This document shows, in pieces, positions 20,176-30,677 of a stretch of 64,000 bases of DNA. The stretch lies in assembly GCA_016286665.1 (NCBI GenBank), contig JAEETX010000002.1, forward strand, positions 27,128 through 91,127, read 5' to 3'. Below the pieces are notes generated by a model that was not told the DNA's origin, made no database searches, and was given only the letters and a program-made list of their open reading frames with translations. Numbering within the stretch: position 1 is the first letter of the stretch; each line of letters starts with the position of its first letter. The position numbers and the translations under genes were made by a program. The DNA comes from Oscillospiraceae bacterium (GTDB lineage Bacteria > Bacillota > Clostridia > Oscillospirales > Oscillospiraceae).

Positions 20176-21013
20176 TGTTTTTGCCCTTCATGAACATGTT
20201 CTGTGTGAGCGTACGCAGCTTCGACTGCTTCTCCTCCTGGTCCTTCAGCAGTTCGTTCTTCAGGATGCGTTCAAAGGTCTCCTCCGTCAGATGCCGTTTC
20301 AGGATGCCCTCGACCGCGACGCTGATGGACCCGCTTTCCTCGCTGACCACCACCACGACGGCGTCGGAAGCCTCGCTCATGCCGATCCCCGCCCGGTGAC
20401 GCATCCCCAGCTCGCGGCTCAGGTGGGTCTGGCTGGTGAGGGGGAGCATGCAGCTTGCCGCCTCGATCCGCCCGCCGCGGATGATCACCGCGCCGTCGTG
20501 CAGCGGGGTATTGGGATAAAAGATGTTTTTCAGCAGCTCCGCCTTCACGTCTGCATGGATCAGCGTTCCCGTTTTGATCGGTTCATCCAGCATATTGTCC
20601 CGCTCGAATACGATCAGAGCGCCGGTCTTGGTGGCGGCCAGGTCGCGGCAGGCCAGGACGACCTGGGAAATGGCGATCTCCACGTCCTTCGGGCTGCTGC
20701 GGCCGGGGATGTATTTCGTGATGCCGCCGACCTTTTCCAGGAGTGACCGGATCTCCGGCTGGAAAATGACCAGCAGGGCCAGAATGCCCAGCTCAAAGGT
20801 CTTTCCGAAAACATAGTTGATCACATACAGGTTCAGCGCGCGGGCCAGAAGCAGCAGCACCACCAACAGCAGGATGCCGCGCAGGACGCGCCCGGAGCCT
20901 GTCCGGGCCAAAAAGTACAGGACTTTGTAGAAGACAAACGCCATGATGACCATGTCGATGATGTCATTGAGCCGAATCGTCCTGACAATATCAAGAAAGC
21001 TGTTGAGGATCAT
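20162..21013 (-). CDS. cdaA: Diadenylate cyclase (c-di-AMP synthase)
   Basis: DisA_N motifs DGAVIIRGGRIEAASCMLPL and RHRAGIGMSEASDAVVVVVSEESGSIS; N-terminal TMs. Confidence 0.97.
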   Translation of the reverse strand: MILNSFLDIVRTIRLNDIIDMVIMAFVFYKVLYFLARTGSGRVLRGILLLVVLLLLARALNLYVINYVFGKTFELGILALLVIFQPEIRSLLEKVGGITKYIPGRSSPKDVEIAISQVVLACRDLAATKTGALIVFERDNMLDEPIKTGTLIHADVKAELLKNIFYPNTPLHDGAVIIRGGRIEAASCMLPLTSQTHLSRELGMRHRAGIGMSEASDAVVVVVSEESGSISVAVEGILKRHLTEETFERILKNELLKDQEEKQSKLRTLTQNMFMKGKNNGRN

Positions 21014-21062
21014 GCTGCTCCTCCATCCGAAATGCCATAGTATGTCTATTATGATACCCTAT

Positions 21063-21091
21063 ATTATATCTTATCTGAGCGGTCATTACAA
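21063..21091 (-). promoter_or_regulatory. Candidate promoter of the cdaA gene block
   Basis: Minus strand TTGTAA - 17 bp - TATAAT. Confidence 0.7.
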
Positions 21092-21106
21092 GCCGAATTG
21101 TTCAAA

Positions 21107-22219
21107 TCATAGCAAGTTTTCTTTCAGGACCATGGCGAATTTCCGAACCTCTCCGCTGTGATTGAACGCGGAAAAGCTGATGCGGACGGTTCCGCCGCTG
21201 CCGGCGGTATCGTGCGCCAGGGGCGCACAGTGAAGACCGGCGCGAACGGCAATGCCCCGGTCTGCAAGCTTTGCCGCCGTCACCTCCGGATCCTCCCCGG
21301 TCACGCGAAAGGACAGAACGCCGGTCTGGAGGCCGGCGTCCTCCGCCGCGTAGAGCTCCACGCCGGGCAGCTGACGCAGCAGGTCTTCCGCTTGCCGGAG
21401 AAGCAGCCGCTCGTGCCTGAGCAGACCGGCCGCCTTTGACCGGCGCACGAATTGCAGACCCCGATGCAGCCCGGCGATGCCGGGCATGTTGAGGGTCCCG
21501 GCCTCCAGGCGGTCCGGCAGCTGATCGGGCATGCGCCGGTTTCTGGAATCGCTGCCGCTGCCGCCCTCCAGGAGCGGCCTGGCCGGCGCGCCGCAGATCA
21601 GAAGACCGGTACCCTGCGGTCCGTAGAGGCCCTTGTGTCCCGGCATCGCGAGAAACGCCGCGCCGAGGGTCTTCAGGTCCAGGGGCAGCACCCCGGCGGA
21701 CTGAGAAGCGTCCACGATAAGGGGGATGCCCCGCTCCCGGCAAAGCCGCGCGATTTCCTCCAGCGGCTGGACATAACCGAAGACATTGGAAACATGGTTC
21801 ACCACCGCGAGCTTCGTGTCCTCCCGCAGTTCCCTGCGAAAGGCTGCAACGGCTTCCTCCGGCCGAAACAGCGGCGCGGCGGCGACGGCGAGCTTCGCGC
21901 GAAGGGCGGTCAGCGGCCGCAGCACCGCGTTATGCTCATAGCCGGATATCACTACCCGGTCTCCCGGACCGGCGACGCTTTTGATGGCGAGATTGAGGGC
22001 ATGGGTAGCGTTCATGCAGAAGACCACGCAGGACGGATCCGGCGCGCCGAACATTTCGGCCGCCAGGCTCCGGCAGGCATAGGCTTCCTCCGCGGCCCGC
22101 ATAGCCGCGTCATGGCCGCCGCGGCCCGGACTTCCGAGGGTATCAACGGCGGCGGCCATCGCTTTCGCAACGCTCGGCGGCTTGAACAGAGTCGTCGCCG
22201 CATTGTCAAAATAGATCAC
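21107..22219 (-). CDS. Class V aminotransferase / cysteine desulfurase family protein
   Basis: VIYFDNAATT, NATHALNLA, DASQSAGVLPLDLKTLGAAFLAMPGHKGLYGPQGTG (PLP Lys), catalytic loop RAGLHCAPLAH. Proposed GTG start 22219. Confidence 0.92.
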   Translation of the reverse strand: MIYFDNAATTLFKPPSVAKAMAAAVDTLGSPGRGGHDAAMRAAEEAYACRSLAAEMFGAPDPSCVVFCMNATHALNLAIKSVAGPGDRVVISGYEHNAVLRPLTALRAKLAVAAAPLFRPEEAVAAFRRELREDTKLAVVNHVSNVFGYVQPLEEIARLCRERGIPLIVDASQSAGVLPLDLKTLGAAFLAMPGHKGLYGPQGTGLLICGAPARPLLEGGSGSDSRNRRMPDQLPDRLEAGTLNMPGIAGLHRGLQFVRRSKAAGLLRHERLLLRQAEDLLRQLPGVELYAAEDAGLQTGVLSFRVTGEDPEVTAAKLADRGIAVRAGLHCAPLAHDTAGSGGTVRISFSAFNHSGEVRKFAMVLKENLL

Positions 22220-22457
22220 GGTCTCCCGCGCCGCCTTCCCGGCGATAGACGGTCTTTCCCGGCCGTATCCCGACTTCCGCCAGCGTCTCCGCAGCCCTCT
22301 CCGCATCGCGGTCCCGCAGCTTCAAGCCATAAGAACAGCTGATCCCGGGACCGGACGGCATCCGCACGATGCGCGAGCGGATGCTTCTGAGGGAAAGGAA
22401 TTCTGCGGCGCGCTGCGCGTCCGTCAATGTGTGGAAACCCATATAGGCAACTCTCAA
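22206..22457 (-). CDS. DUF3343 (putative Se/S carrier-like) protein
   Basis: 83 aa, MRVAYMGFHTLTDAQRAAEFL...RMPSGPGISCSYGLKL; overlaps the desulfurase start by 14 bp. Confidence 0.75.
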   Translation of the reverse strand: MRVAYMGFHTLTDAQRAAEFLSLRSIRSRIVRMPSGPGISCSYGLKLRDRDAERAAETLAEVGIRPGKTVYRREGGAGDRDLF

Positions 22458-22494
22458 CGGAGATTCCCCCTAAAGCTCAGAATGAAGGAAGACC

Positions 22495-22514
22495 GGCGGC
22501 CGAACGCGGCCGCC
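22495..22514 (-). terminator. Hairpin downstream of lon, possible terminator
   Basis: GGCGGCCG-AACG-CGGCCGCC perfect 8-bp stem; weak U-tract. Confidence 0.4.
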
Positions 22515-22580
22515 TCTGCGTCCGCGTGCGTCTCCGCACGGTCTTGCCGTTCCATTCTATTCCGCGTTGGGGAATCCGGT

Positions 22581-25004
22581 TCAATTGGCGAGGGTCCGCT
22601 CCGGCAGCCGTTCCGGTTCCGGCACGGTCGGCGGAAGAAGCGGCTTATCCGGCTGCTTCTCCGGCTTCCAGGGCTTGACGCCGGTGAAATCCAGGGCAAC
22701 GTGCAGCACATCGTCGATGTGGGCAGCGGTGACGAATTTCAGCCGGCTGCGCACGTCCGGATCGATCTCCGCCAGGTCCGGCTCATTTTCCTTGGGGATG
22801 ATCACCGTATCCGCACCGGAGCGCAGGGCAGCCATGGTCTTCTCCTTCAGGCCGCCGATGGCAAGGATCCTTCCCCGCAGGGTGATTTCCCCGGTCATGG
22901 CGATATTGCCCCGCACTCTCGCGCCGGTCAGCGCCGAAATCATGGCCAGGGTCATGGTGATGCCGGCGCTGGGGCCATCCTTGGGAACGCCGCCCTCCGG
23001 GAAATGGACGAGGATATCCTTTGTCTTGTGGAAAGCGGGGTCGATGCCCAGGATCGCCGCGCGGCTGCGGATATAACCCAGGCCTGCCGCGGCGGATTCC
23101 TTCATCACCTCGCCCAGATTGCCGGTGAGGCGCATCTGTCCGTTACCGTCGATGACGGCGACTTCCACATCCAGGGTGACGCCGCCCACGCTGGTCCAGG
23201 CCAGGCCGTGCGCCAGTCCGACGGTATCCTCCCTCTGCTTATCCTCCGGTTTGTATTTCCGAACGCCCAGATAGCTTTCCAGCTCCCGCAGGGTGACGGA
23301 AACGCTGTCCTTTTCCCCTTCCACCAGCTTCATGGCCGCCTTGCGGCAAATCGCCCCCAGCTCCCGCTCCAGGGTACGGACGCCGGATTCCCGCGTCCAG
23401 CCGGTGATCACGGCGCGGAGCACCGCGTCGGACAGGCGCAGCTGCTTTGCCTTGAGGCCGTGCTTCTGCCGCTGCTTGGGCAGCAGGTGGTCCTTTGCGA
23501 TATGTAGCTTCTCTTCGTCGGTATAGCTGCTGAGCTCGATGACCTCCATCCGGTCCAGCAAAGGCCGCGGGATGGTGTCGGTGGTGTTGGCGGTGGTGAT
23601 GAACACCACATTCCGCAGGTCGAAGGGAACCTCCAGATAATGATCCCGGAACGCGTGGTTCTGTTCGGAATCCAGGGCCTCCAGCAGAGCCGAGGAGGGG
23701 TCTCCCCGATAGTCCGTTCCCAGCTTATCCACCTCATCCAGCAGCAGCACGGGGTTGGAGGAGCCGGCCTGGGCCATGGCGTTCATGATCCGGCCCGGCA
23801 TCGCGCCCACATAGGTCTTCCGGTGACCTCTGATTTCCGCCTCATCGTGGACGCCGCCCAGGCTGATGCGGCTCAGCTTCCGGTTCATGGCGCGGGCGAT
23901 GCTCATGCCGATGGAGGTCTTGCCGGTGCCCGGCGGACCCACCAGGCAGATGATGGCGCCCTTCATATCCGGCGCGAGCTGGCGCACGGCCACGAATTCC
24001 AGGATGCGCTCCTTCACCTTCTGCAGCCCGTAGTGATCCTCGTCCAGGATCTTCCGCGTGTTTTCCACGCTGAGCACATCTTCGGTGAAAACGCCCCAGG
24101 GAAGCTCCAGCACCTTGTCCAGATAGGTGCGCAGCACGGCCCCCTCGGAGGAGCCCATGCCCTGATGGCTGAGGCGGTTCAGCTCCTTCATGAGCTTTTC
24201 CTTGATTTCGTCGGAGGCGCTCAGCGATTCGATCTTCTTCTTATATTCGTCGTATTCCGATTCGGCTTCCTGCTCCTCGTCCATACCCAGCTCCTGCTGG
24301 ATGGTCCGCATCTGCTCCCGCAGGATGCTCTCCCGATGGGCGGCCATCATGCGGCCCTGGGTGCGGCGCTGGAGCTGGGCTTCCACCTCCAGCACGTCGA
24401 TCTCATACTCGATGATATCGTTCATCTTTTCCAGGCGGCGCAGGGGCTGCAGGGTTTCCAGGATCAGCTGCTTTTTTTCATGGGGAATGTGCATGTTCTG
24501 GGCAAGGAAATCCGCCAGAGCGCCGGGTTCCCGGTAATCGTCGATGTTTCCGCTCACGGGTCCGTTGCCCTGCAGGAGCATGCTCATATGCCCGATCAGG
24601 CCGCGGGTCCGGCGCATCAGCGCTTCCTTCAGGCGGTGATGCTCCAGGTCCGGCTCCTCGGCGATGGCTTCCACTTCCGCCTCCATCCAGGGGCGGAACA
24701 GCGTGATCCGGTTCATGCGGGCGCGGGTCTTCCCCTCTACGAGGACCCGGACGCCCCCGTTGGGCATCCGAAGGATCTGGCGGATGGAGGCGATGCAGCC
24801 GATGGCATACAGGTCCTCCGCGGAGGGCTCCTCCACATCCGCATCCCGCTGGGCCAGCAGGAAGATACGGCGGTCAGATTCCATGGCGCGATCCAGCGCG
24901 GCAATGGAAATGGGCCGTTCGATATCGAAATTCAGGATCATGGAGGGAAAGACGGACAGACCCCGAAGGGGGATCATGGGCAGCTTCTCGATATTTTCAA
25001 ACAT
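22581..25004 (-). CDS. lon: ATP-dependent protease Lon
   Basis: GPPGTGKTSIG, GGVHDEAEIRGHRKTYVGAMPGRI, catalytic PKDGPSAGITM. Confidence 0.97.
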   Translation of the reverse strand: MFENIEKLPMIPLRGLSVFPSMILNFDIERPISIAALDRAMESDRRIFLLAQRDADVEEPSAEDLYAIGCIASIRQILRMPNGGVRVLVEGKTRARMNRITLFRPWMEAEVEAIAEEPDLEHHRLKEALMRRTRGLIGHMSMLLQGNGPVSGNIDDYREPGALADFLAQNMHIPHEKKQLILETLQPLRRLEKMNDIIEYEIDVLEVEAQLQRRTQGRMMAAHRESILREQMRTIQQELGMDEEQEAESEYDEYKKKIESLSASDEIKEKLMKELNRLSHQGMGSSEGAVLRTYLDKVLELPWGVFTEDVLSVENTRKILDEDHYGLQKVKERILEFVAVRQLAPDMKGAIICLVGPPGTGKTSIGMSIARAMNRKLSRISLGGVHDEAEIRGHRKTYVGAMPGRIMNAMAQAGSSNPVLLLDEVDKLGTDYRGDPSSALLEALDSEQNHAFRDHYLEVPFDLRNVVFITTANTTDTIPRPLLDRMEVIELSSYTDEEKLHIAKDHLLPKQRQKHGLKAKQLRLSDAVLRAVITGWTRESGVRTLERELGAICRKAAMKLVEGEKDSVSVTLRELESYLGVRKYKPEDKQREDTVGLAHGLAWTSVGGVTLDVEVAVIDGNGQMRLTGNLGEVMKESAAAGLGYIRSRAAILGIDPAFHKTKDILVHFPEGGVPKDGPSAGITMTLAMISALTGARVRGNIAMTGEITLRGRILAIGGLKEKTMAALRSGADTVIIPKENEPDLAEIDPDVRSRLKFVTAAHIDDVLHVALDFTGVKPWKPEKQPDKPLLPPTVPEPERLPERTLAN

Positions 25005-25030
25005 AGGATACCTCCAAGGAAAAACGCACG

Positions 25031-25054
25031 GGGACGGCTCGGAAACCGCCCCCG
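25031..25054 (-). terminator. Terminator between clpX and lon
   Basis: Minus strand GGGGGCGG...CCGTCCCC stem then GTGCGTTTTT. Confidence 0.65.
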
Positions 25055-25067
25055 AATTATCCTGTTG

Positions 25068-26324
25068 TCAGCCGGCGATCTCTTTGGCTTCGCGGAACAG
25101 CCTGGGCTGGGCTTCTCCCCGGACGCAGGCTGCGGTGATCTCCACCCCGGTGATGCCGGGGTCGGAGGGGATGCGGAACATCAGATCCCGCATCAGGTTT
25201 TCCATAATGCTGCGGAGCCCGCGGGCGCCCAGATCCATGGCCATGGTCTTATCGGCGATCGCCTCCAGCGCTTCCTTCGTGAAGCTCAGCTCCACATGGT
25301 CCATACCCAACAGTGCTTCATACTGCTTCGTCAGGCTGTTCTTCGGCTCCGTCAGGATGCGGATCATATCCTCCCTTGTGAGACTGCGCAGGGGGGTGAT
25401 CACCGGGAGGCGGCCCACAAGCTCCGGAATGAGGCCGTATTTCAGGATATCATGGGGCTGGACGCTTTCCAGAATCTCCCCGATATCCTTCTGCTTGCGG
25501 CTCTGCACCTCTCCGCCGAAGCCGATGGTGGTCTTGTTGCGGCGGTCCTCGATGATCTTCTCGATCCCGGCGAAGGCGCCGCCGCAGATAAAGAGGATAT
25601 TGGAGGTGTCGATCTGGATGAACTCCTGGTGGGGGTGCTTCCGCCCGCCCTGGGGCGGCACGTTGGCAACCGTGCCTTCCAGGATCTTCAGCAGCGCCTG
25701 CTGCACGCCCTCGCCGCTGACATCCCGCGTGATGGAAACATTTTCGCTCTTGCGGGAGATCTTATCCAGCTCGTCGATGTAAATGATGCCGCGCTGGGCC
25801 AGCTCCACGTCGTAGTCTGCCGCCTGCAGGAGACGAAGCAGGATATTCTCCACGTCGTCCCCCACATAGCCGGCTTCCGTCAGCGTCGTGGCGTCGGCGA
25901 TGGCAAAGGGCACCTCCAGCAGCTTGGAAAGGCTCTGCGCGAACATGGTCTTGCCGCAGCCGGTGGGGCCGATCAGCAGGATATTGCTCTTCTGCAGCTC
26001 CACATCTTCCTCTTTGCCGTAGAGGATGCGCTTATAGTGATTGTAGACCGCGACGGAAATGGTGATCTTCGCCTGCTCCTGGCCGATGATATACTGGTCC
26101 AGGAATTCCTTGATCTCCTGGGGCTTTGGCAGCCCTTCTTCCTCCATCTGCCGTGCTTTCTGCTTGAGCTGCTTCTGCTGGGGGGCGAAATCATCGCCCA
26201 TCACCTTGAGGCAGAGCTCCACGCACTCATTGCAGATATAGGCGTTCCTTCCGGCGATCAGCCGCTCCACCTCGTCCTGGGTCTTGCCGCAGAAGGAGCA
26301 GCGCGGGGTCCTTCTATCTTCCAT
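25068..26324 (-). CDS. clpX: ClpX ATPase
   Basis: N-terminal [27 protein letters not shown] zinc finger, [29 protein letters not shown]. Confidence 0.97.
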   Translation of the reverse strand: MEDRRTPRCSFCGKTQDEVERLIAGRNAYICNECVELCLKVMGDDFAPQQKQLKQKARQMEEEGLPKPQEIKEFLDQYIIGQEQAKITISVAVYNHYKRILYGKEEDVELQKSNILLIGPTGCGKTMFAQSLSKLLEVPFAIADATTLTEAGYVGDDVENILLRLLQAADYDVELAQRGIIYIDELDKISRKSENVSITRDVSGEGVQQALLKILEGTVANVPPQGGRKHPHQEFIQIDTSNILFICGGAFAGIEKIIEDRRNKTTIGFGGEVQSRKQKDIGEILESVQPHDILKYGLIPELVGRLPVITPLRSLTREDMIRILTEPKNSLTKQYEALLGMDHVELSFTKEALEAIADKTMAMDLGARGLRSIMENLMRDLMFRIPSDPGITGVEITAACVRGEAQPRLFREAKEIAG

Positions 26325-26336
26325 GCTTATGCTCCG

Positions 26337-26921
26337 TTATCGCTTATAAATCACATTGTCGATCAGGCCGTATTCCTTCGCTTCCTCGGCGCTCATCCAG
26401 TTGTTGCGTTCGCAGTCGGCATAGACCTGCTCATAGGTCTTGCCGCAGTTGCGGGCGATGATCTCCGTCAGGGTCTTCTTGATCTTTGCCATATGCCGGG
26501 CTTCGATCTGGATATCGGTCTCCTGCCCCCTGGTCTCCCCCAGCACCTGATGGATCATGACCTCCGCATTGGGGAGGCAGATGCGCTTGCCCTTGGCGCC
26601 GGCGGAAAGCAGGAACGCGCCCATGCTGGCGGCCATGCCCACGCAGATGGTGGATACATCCGCCTTGATATACTGCATGGTATCGTAAATGGCCAGGCCG
26701 TCCGTCACGCTGCCGCCGGGGCTGTTGATATAAAACTGGATATCCTTGTCCGGGTCCTGCGCTTCCAGATAGAGAAGCTCGGCCACGATCACGCTGGAAG
26801 ACGCTTCGTCGACTTCTCCGTTGAGAAACACGATGCGGTCGTTCAGCAGCCTGGAATAAATATCATAGGAGCGCTCTCCGCGGGAGGTCTGCTCCACCAC
26901 ATAGGGAATCAGCGTACTCAA
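26337..26921 (-). CDS. clpP: ClpP protease
   Basis: [47 protein letters not shown]. Confidence 0.98.
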   Translation of the reverse strand: MSTLIPYVVEQTSRGERSYDIYSRLLNDRIVFLNGEVDEASSSVIVAELLYLEAQDPDKDIQFYINSPGGSVTDGLAIYDTMQYIKADVSTICVGMAASMGAFLLSAGAKGKRICLPNAEVMIHQVLGETRGQETDIQIEARHMAKIKKTLTEIIARNCGKTYEQVYADCERNNWMSAEEAKEYGLIDNVIYKR

Positions 26922-26992
26922 TTTCCTTCCTCCTTCTTCCCGGTGTCACAATCATAGCCATCGGCAGAGGATTCTATTCCTGCCGCGGCGAA

Positions 26993-28351
26993 TTACTCTG
27001 CCTTGTCCTCCGCCTTTTCTTCTTCGGCTGCCTTCTCGGCTTCGGCGGGCTCCACCTTCTCCGGCTCGGGCTCCGGCAGGGCGACGGCGTTTTCGATGAT
27101 CAGGTCGGCAGCCTTCTTGTAAAGGATGCTCTCGTCCATCCGCTCGGTGTCCATGAAGGTCTTGATGGTGTCCAGCTCCATGCCGTACTGGTCGGCCAGC
27201 TTCTGCAGCTCCCCGTCCCTGTCCTCGTCGGTGACGGTGATGTTCTCCAGCTCGGCGATCTTGTTGAGCGCCAGCTCCTGACGGATGGTCTTCTCCGCAT
27301 TGGCCCGCTGGGATTTGGTGAAATCGGCAAGATTGGTGCCCATCCAGCCGAGATAGGTCTCCAGGCCGATGCCCTGCTGCTGGATGCGCTGTGCGATATC
27401 CTCCACCATCTGCTGGGTCCGCTGCTCCACCATGGCGTCGTTCAGGTCCACCTTCATGCCGTCCACCACCTGGGCCAGCAGCAGATCCAGGAAATCGTCG
27501 CGGGTCTTGTCTTCCTTCTGCTTGTGCAGCTTGTCCTCGATATTCTTGCGGAAGTCCGCCAGCGTGTCGAATTCGCTGACATCCTTGGCGAATTCATCGT
27601 CCGCCTCCGGCAGGAGCTTCTCTTTGACTTCGTGCACGTGGCACTTGAAAACGGCGGGCTTGCCCTTCAGCTCCTCGGCGTGGTAATCCTCGGGGAAGGT
27701 GACGTTCACTTCCGCGTCCTCGCCGGCGGAAACGCCGATCAGCTGCACCTCGAAGCCGGGGATGAAGGAATTGGAGCCGATCTCCAGGCTGTGCTTCTCG
27801 TCCTTGCCGCCCTCAAAGGGCACGCCGTCGATGAAGCCCTCGTAGTCCAGCACCACGGTATCGCCGAATTTGGCGGGCCGCTCGGCGGTCTGCACGGTGG
27901 CGTTGCGCTCCCGCAGCTGGTCCACTTCCATGTCGATCTCGGCGGGATCGACCTTGACAGCCTTGCGCACGGCCTCCAGGCCCTTGTACTGGCCCAGCTC
28001 TACCTCGGGATAGAGGATGGCGTTGAAGCGGAGGGTCAGGGACTTGTCGTCCTCCACATTGGCTTCCTCGATGGAGGGATTGGCAACCGGCTTCAGCTCC
28101 TTCTCTTTCACGGAGAAGAAATAGGCGTCGGGAGCTACTTCGTTGATGGCGTCTTCATAAAAGACAGATTCCCCGTACATGGCCTCCACGATCTTGCGGG
28201 GGGCTTTGCCCTTCCGGAAGCCGGGGATCTGGATATTTTTCTTATTCTTGTTGAATACCTTGACCAGGGCGGCCTCAAATTCCTCGGGGGTGACGGTGAC
28301 GGTGATGTCTGCGCTGTTCTTCTCTTTCTTTTCGATGCTCTTGACTTCCAT
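26993..28351 (-). CDS. tig: Trigger factor
   Basis: IPGFRKGKAPRKIVE, FKBP domain GDTVVLDYEGFIDGVPFEGG. Confidence 0.97.
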   Translation of the reverse strand: MEVKSIEKKEKNSADITVTVTPEEFEAALVKVFNKNKKNIQIPGFRKGKAPRKIVEAMYGESVFYEDAINEVAPDAYFFSVKEKELKPVANPSIEEANVEDDKSLTLRFNAILYPEVELGQYKGLEAVRKAVKVDPAEIDMEVDQLRERNATVQTAERPAKFGDTVVLDYEGFIDGVPFEGGKDEKHSLEIGSNSFIPGFEVQLIGVSAGEDAEVNVTFPEDYHAEELKGKPAVFKCHVHEVKEKLLPEADDEFAKDVSEFDTLADFRKNIEDKLHKQKEDKTRDDFLDLLLAQVVDGMKVDLNDAMVEQRTQQMVEDIAQRIQQQGIGLETYLGWMGTNLADFTKSQRANAEKTIRQELALNKIAELENITVTDEDRDGELQKLADQYGMELDTIKTFMDTERMDESILYKKAADLIIENAVALPEPEPEKVEPAEAEKAAEEEKAEDKAE

Positions 28352-28481
28352 GTCGGCTGATTCCTCCCATGCAGATTAACGCTACTCAGCGGTATTTTCA
28401 AGCATTGCAAAACACTATATCACAGCCCGTCGATTTTTGCCACACTTTTTTTCAGCGGAAAACACAATTCGGGCTTTCGCT

Positions 28482-29174
28482 TCAATCTCTGATTTTTCTC
28501 GGCGCGAATCCGAGATAATCGGCGCTCACGAGCTGATAATGCACATTCTCCACCCAGCCCTGGACCGCGCCCTTCTGGCCGGGGCCGTGGAGGTGCCCGT
28601 AATAACACTCCCGGACGCCGTAGGCGCTCAGCAGGTCCGTGATCTCCCTGCAGACATAGGATGCGCCGTAACGGGGCGGATAGTGGAGAAAGCAGAGCTT
28701 CTCCCGCTCTCCCGCCGCCTTCAGGGACGCTTCCAGGCGCATGACCTCCCGGTTCATGATCTTCCGGTCATGCCCGTCGCCCTTTTCCTCCTCAAAGAAC
28801 CAGCCCCGCGTACCGCAGAGGGCTGCGTCGCCGTAAAGACAGCAGTTGTTGTGGAGGATCTCGATGCTCCCGAATCCCTGCTCCCGGAAGAATGCCTGCA
28901 TCTTGGCGGCGGTGGTCCACCAGTAGTCGTGATTGCCCTTCAGGACGATCTTCCTTCCCGGCAGGCCATCGATGAAGCGCAGGTCCTCCGCCGCCTCCGC
29001 AAGGCTCATGCCCCAGCTCAGGTCGCCGCATAGCACCGTCGTATCCTCGTCCGTCAGGGCCCGGAAGCTCTCCCGCAGCCGGCGGTCGTGCTCCGCCCAT
29101 TTCGCGCCGAAAACGTCCATGGGCTTGTCCGAGCTCAGGGACAGATGCAGGTCTCCCAGCACATAGAGGGCCAT
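28482..29174 (-). CDS. Metallophosphoesterase
   Basis: GDLHLS, CGDLSW, LKGNHDYWW, YGHLHG. Confidence 0.92.
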   Translation of the reverse strand: MALYVLGDLHLSLSSDKPMDVFGAKWAEHDRRLRESFRALTDEDTTVLCGDLSWGMSLAEAAEDLRFIDGLPGRKIVLKGNHDYWWTTAAKMQAFFREQGFGSIEILHNNCCLYGDAALCGTRGWFFEEEKGDGHDRKIMNREVMRLEASLKAAGEREKLCFLHYPPRYGASYVCREITDLLSAYGVRECYYGHLHGPGQKGAVQGWVENVHYQLVSADYLGFAPRKIRD

Positions 29175-30658
29175 CAGCCGATCCCCAGCATCCCCAGGAC
29201 CGCGTTGGGCATTTCGGTCTTCTCCACCACCTGATCGAAGCGTACCTCCCGCTTGTCCAGCCCCGCCAGAGGCCTGGGGACAGGGGTCCCTGTTAGCTGC
29301 GAGAGCGTGTCGATCAGCTGCGTGCCGCTCCCCTTCGCTTCGGAGCCGATGGCGGAAAGCACATGGTCGCAGAATTTATAGGGGCTTGCGGTGGAAAGCA
29401 CGACGGCGCACTTCCGATCCCCGGTTTCGGCGCGGTAATCCGCCAGCACGCGGGAGGCCACCGCGGTGTGCGTGTCGATGAGATAGCCCTCCGCGTAGCG
29501 TGCGCCGATCTCCCGCCGGGTGTTTTCTTCGCTGCACCAGCCGCAGGCGAAATCCGTCTGCAGGGTCCGCAGCAGACTTTCGGGAACGCTGTAGCTTCCC
29601 TTTTCGCCGAGGGCTTCCATCCAGGCCTTCACCTGCCGGTCGTCCTCCGTCGCCATGTAAAGCAGGCGTTCCAGATTGCTGGAGATCAGGATATCCATGG
29701 AGGGGGACATGGTGGTGTGGAAAGGACGCATCCGGTCATAAGCGCCGGTGCGGAAGAAATCCGTCAGCACCTTGTTGGTGTTGGAGGCGCAGATCAGCTT
29801 ATCCACCGGCAGGCCGCACTTTTTGGCGATCCAGCCAGCCAGGATATCTCCGAAGTTTCCGGTGGGGACGCAGAAGTTGATCTTCTCCCCGAAGGGCACC
29901 ATCCCCTGCTCCACCGCGTCGCAGTAGGCGGAGAAATAATAGACCACCTGGGGCAGCAGCCGCCCCCAGTTGATGGAGTTCGCCGAGGAGAAGAAGTAGC
30001 CGGCCTCCGCCAGCTTCCGGAGCATGTCTTTATCCCCGAAGATCGCCTTGACGCCGCTCTGCGCGTCGTCGAAATTGCCCCGGACGGCGCAGACGCCCAC
30101 ATTCTTTCCCTGCTGGGTGCGCATTTGCAGCTTCTGCACGTCGGAGACGCCGTCGGAGGGATAGAACACAAAAATCTTCGTTCCCTCCACGTCCCGGAAC
30201 CCTTCCAGCGCAGCCTTGCCGGTGTCGCCGGAGGTGGCGACCAGGATGCAGACCTGCTTCGTTTCCCCGGTCTTCACCAGGGCGGCACGGAGCAGGTGGG
30301 GCATGACCTGCAGGGCCATGTCCTTGAACGCGCAGGTGGGCCCGTGCCACAGCTCCAGATAAGCGGTGGTTTCGTCCGCCTTATGAAGCGGCGCGGGCGC
30401 GGCGCCGAAGCGTTCTTCCGAATAGGCGGCCTCGGTGTATTCTTTCAATTCCTCCGCCGAATAGTCCTCCAGGAACAGCCCCATGATGGCCGCCGCCCGC
30501 CGGGCGTAGCTCATGCGGCCCAGACTGCGGAGGGTTTCCACGGAAACCCGGGGCAGGGCTTCCGGCACGAACAGTCCGCCGTCGGGGCTGAGGCCCCGGG
30601 CGATCGCCTCGGCGGCGGTGATTTTCAGGGAGGAATCTCTTGTGCTTACATAATTCAT
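29174..30658 (-). CDS. thrC: Threonine synthase
   Basis: MNYVSTRDSSLKITAAEAIARGLSPDGGLFVP; AFKDMALQ PLP Lys; VATSGDTGKAALEGF. Start 30658. Confidence 0.97.
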   Translation of the reverse strand: MNYVSTRDSSLKITAAEAIARGLSPDGGLFVPEALPRVSVETLRSLGRMSYARRAAAIMGLFLEDYSAEELKEYTEAAYSEERFGAAPAPLHKADETTAYLELWHGPTCAFKDMALQVMPHLLRAALVKTGETKQVCILVATSGDTGKAALEGFRDVEGTKIFVFYPSDGVSDVQKLQMRTQQGKNVGVCAVRGNFDDAQSGVKAIFGDKDMLRKLAEAGYFFSSANSINWGRLLPQVVYYFSAYCDAVEQGMVPFGEKINFCVPTGNFGDILAGWIAKKCGLPVDKLICASNTNKVLTDFFRTGAYDRMRPFHTTMSPSMDILISSNLERLLYMATEDDRQVKAWMEALGEKGSYSVPESLLRTLQTDFACGWCSEENTRREIGARYAEGYLIDTHTAVASRVLADYRAETGDRKCAVVLSTASPYKFCDHVLSAIGSEAKGSGTQLIDTLSQLTGTPVPRPLAGLDKREVRFDQVVEKTEMPNAVLGMLGIG

Positions 30659-30677
30659 GACGCTGTCTCCTTCCCCC

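Noticed and set aside
23640-26957. 1105-aa plus-strand ORF opposite lon-clpX-clpP
   Set aside because: Antisense to three well-supported genes. Long antisense ORFs here follow from high GC and rare TTA/CTA/TCA codons in the sense strand; no recognisable domain.
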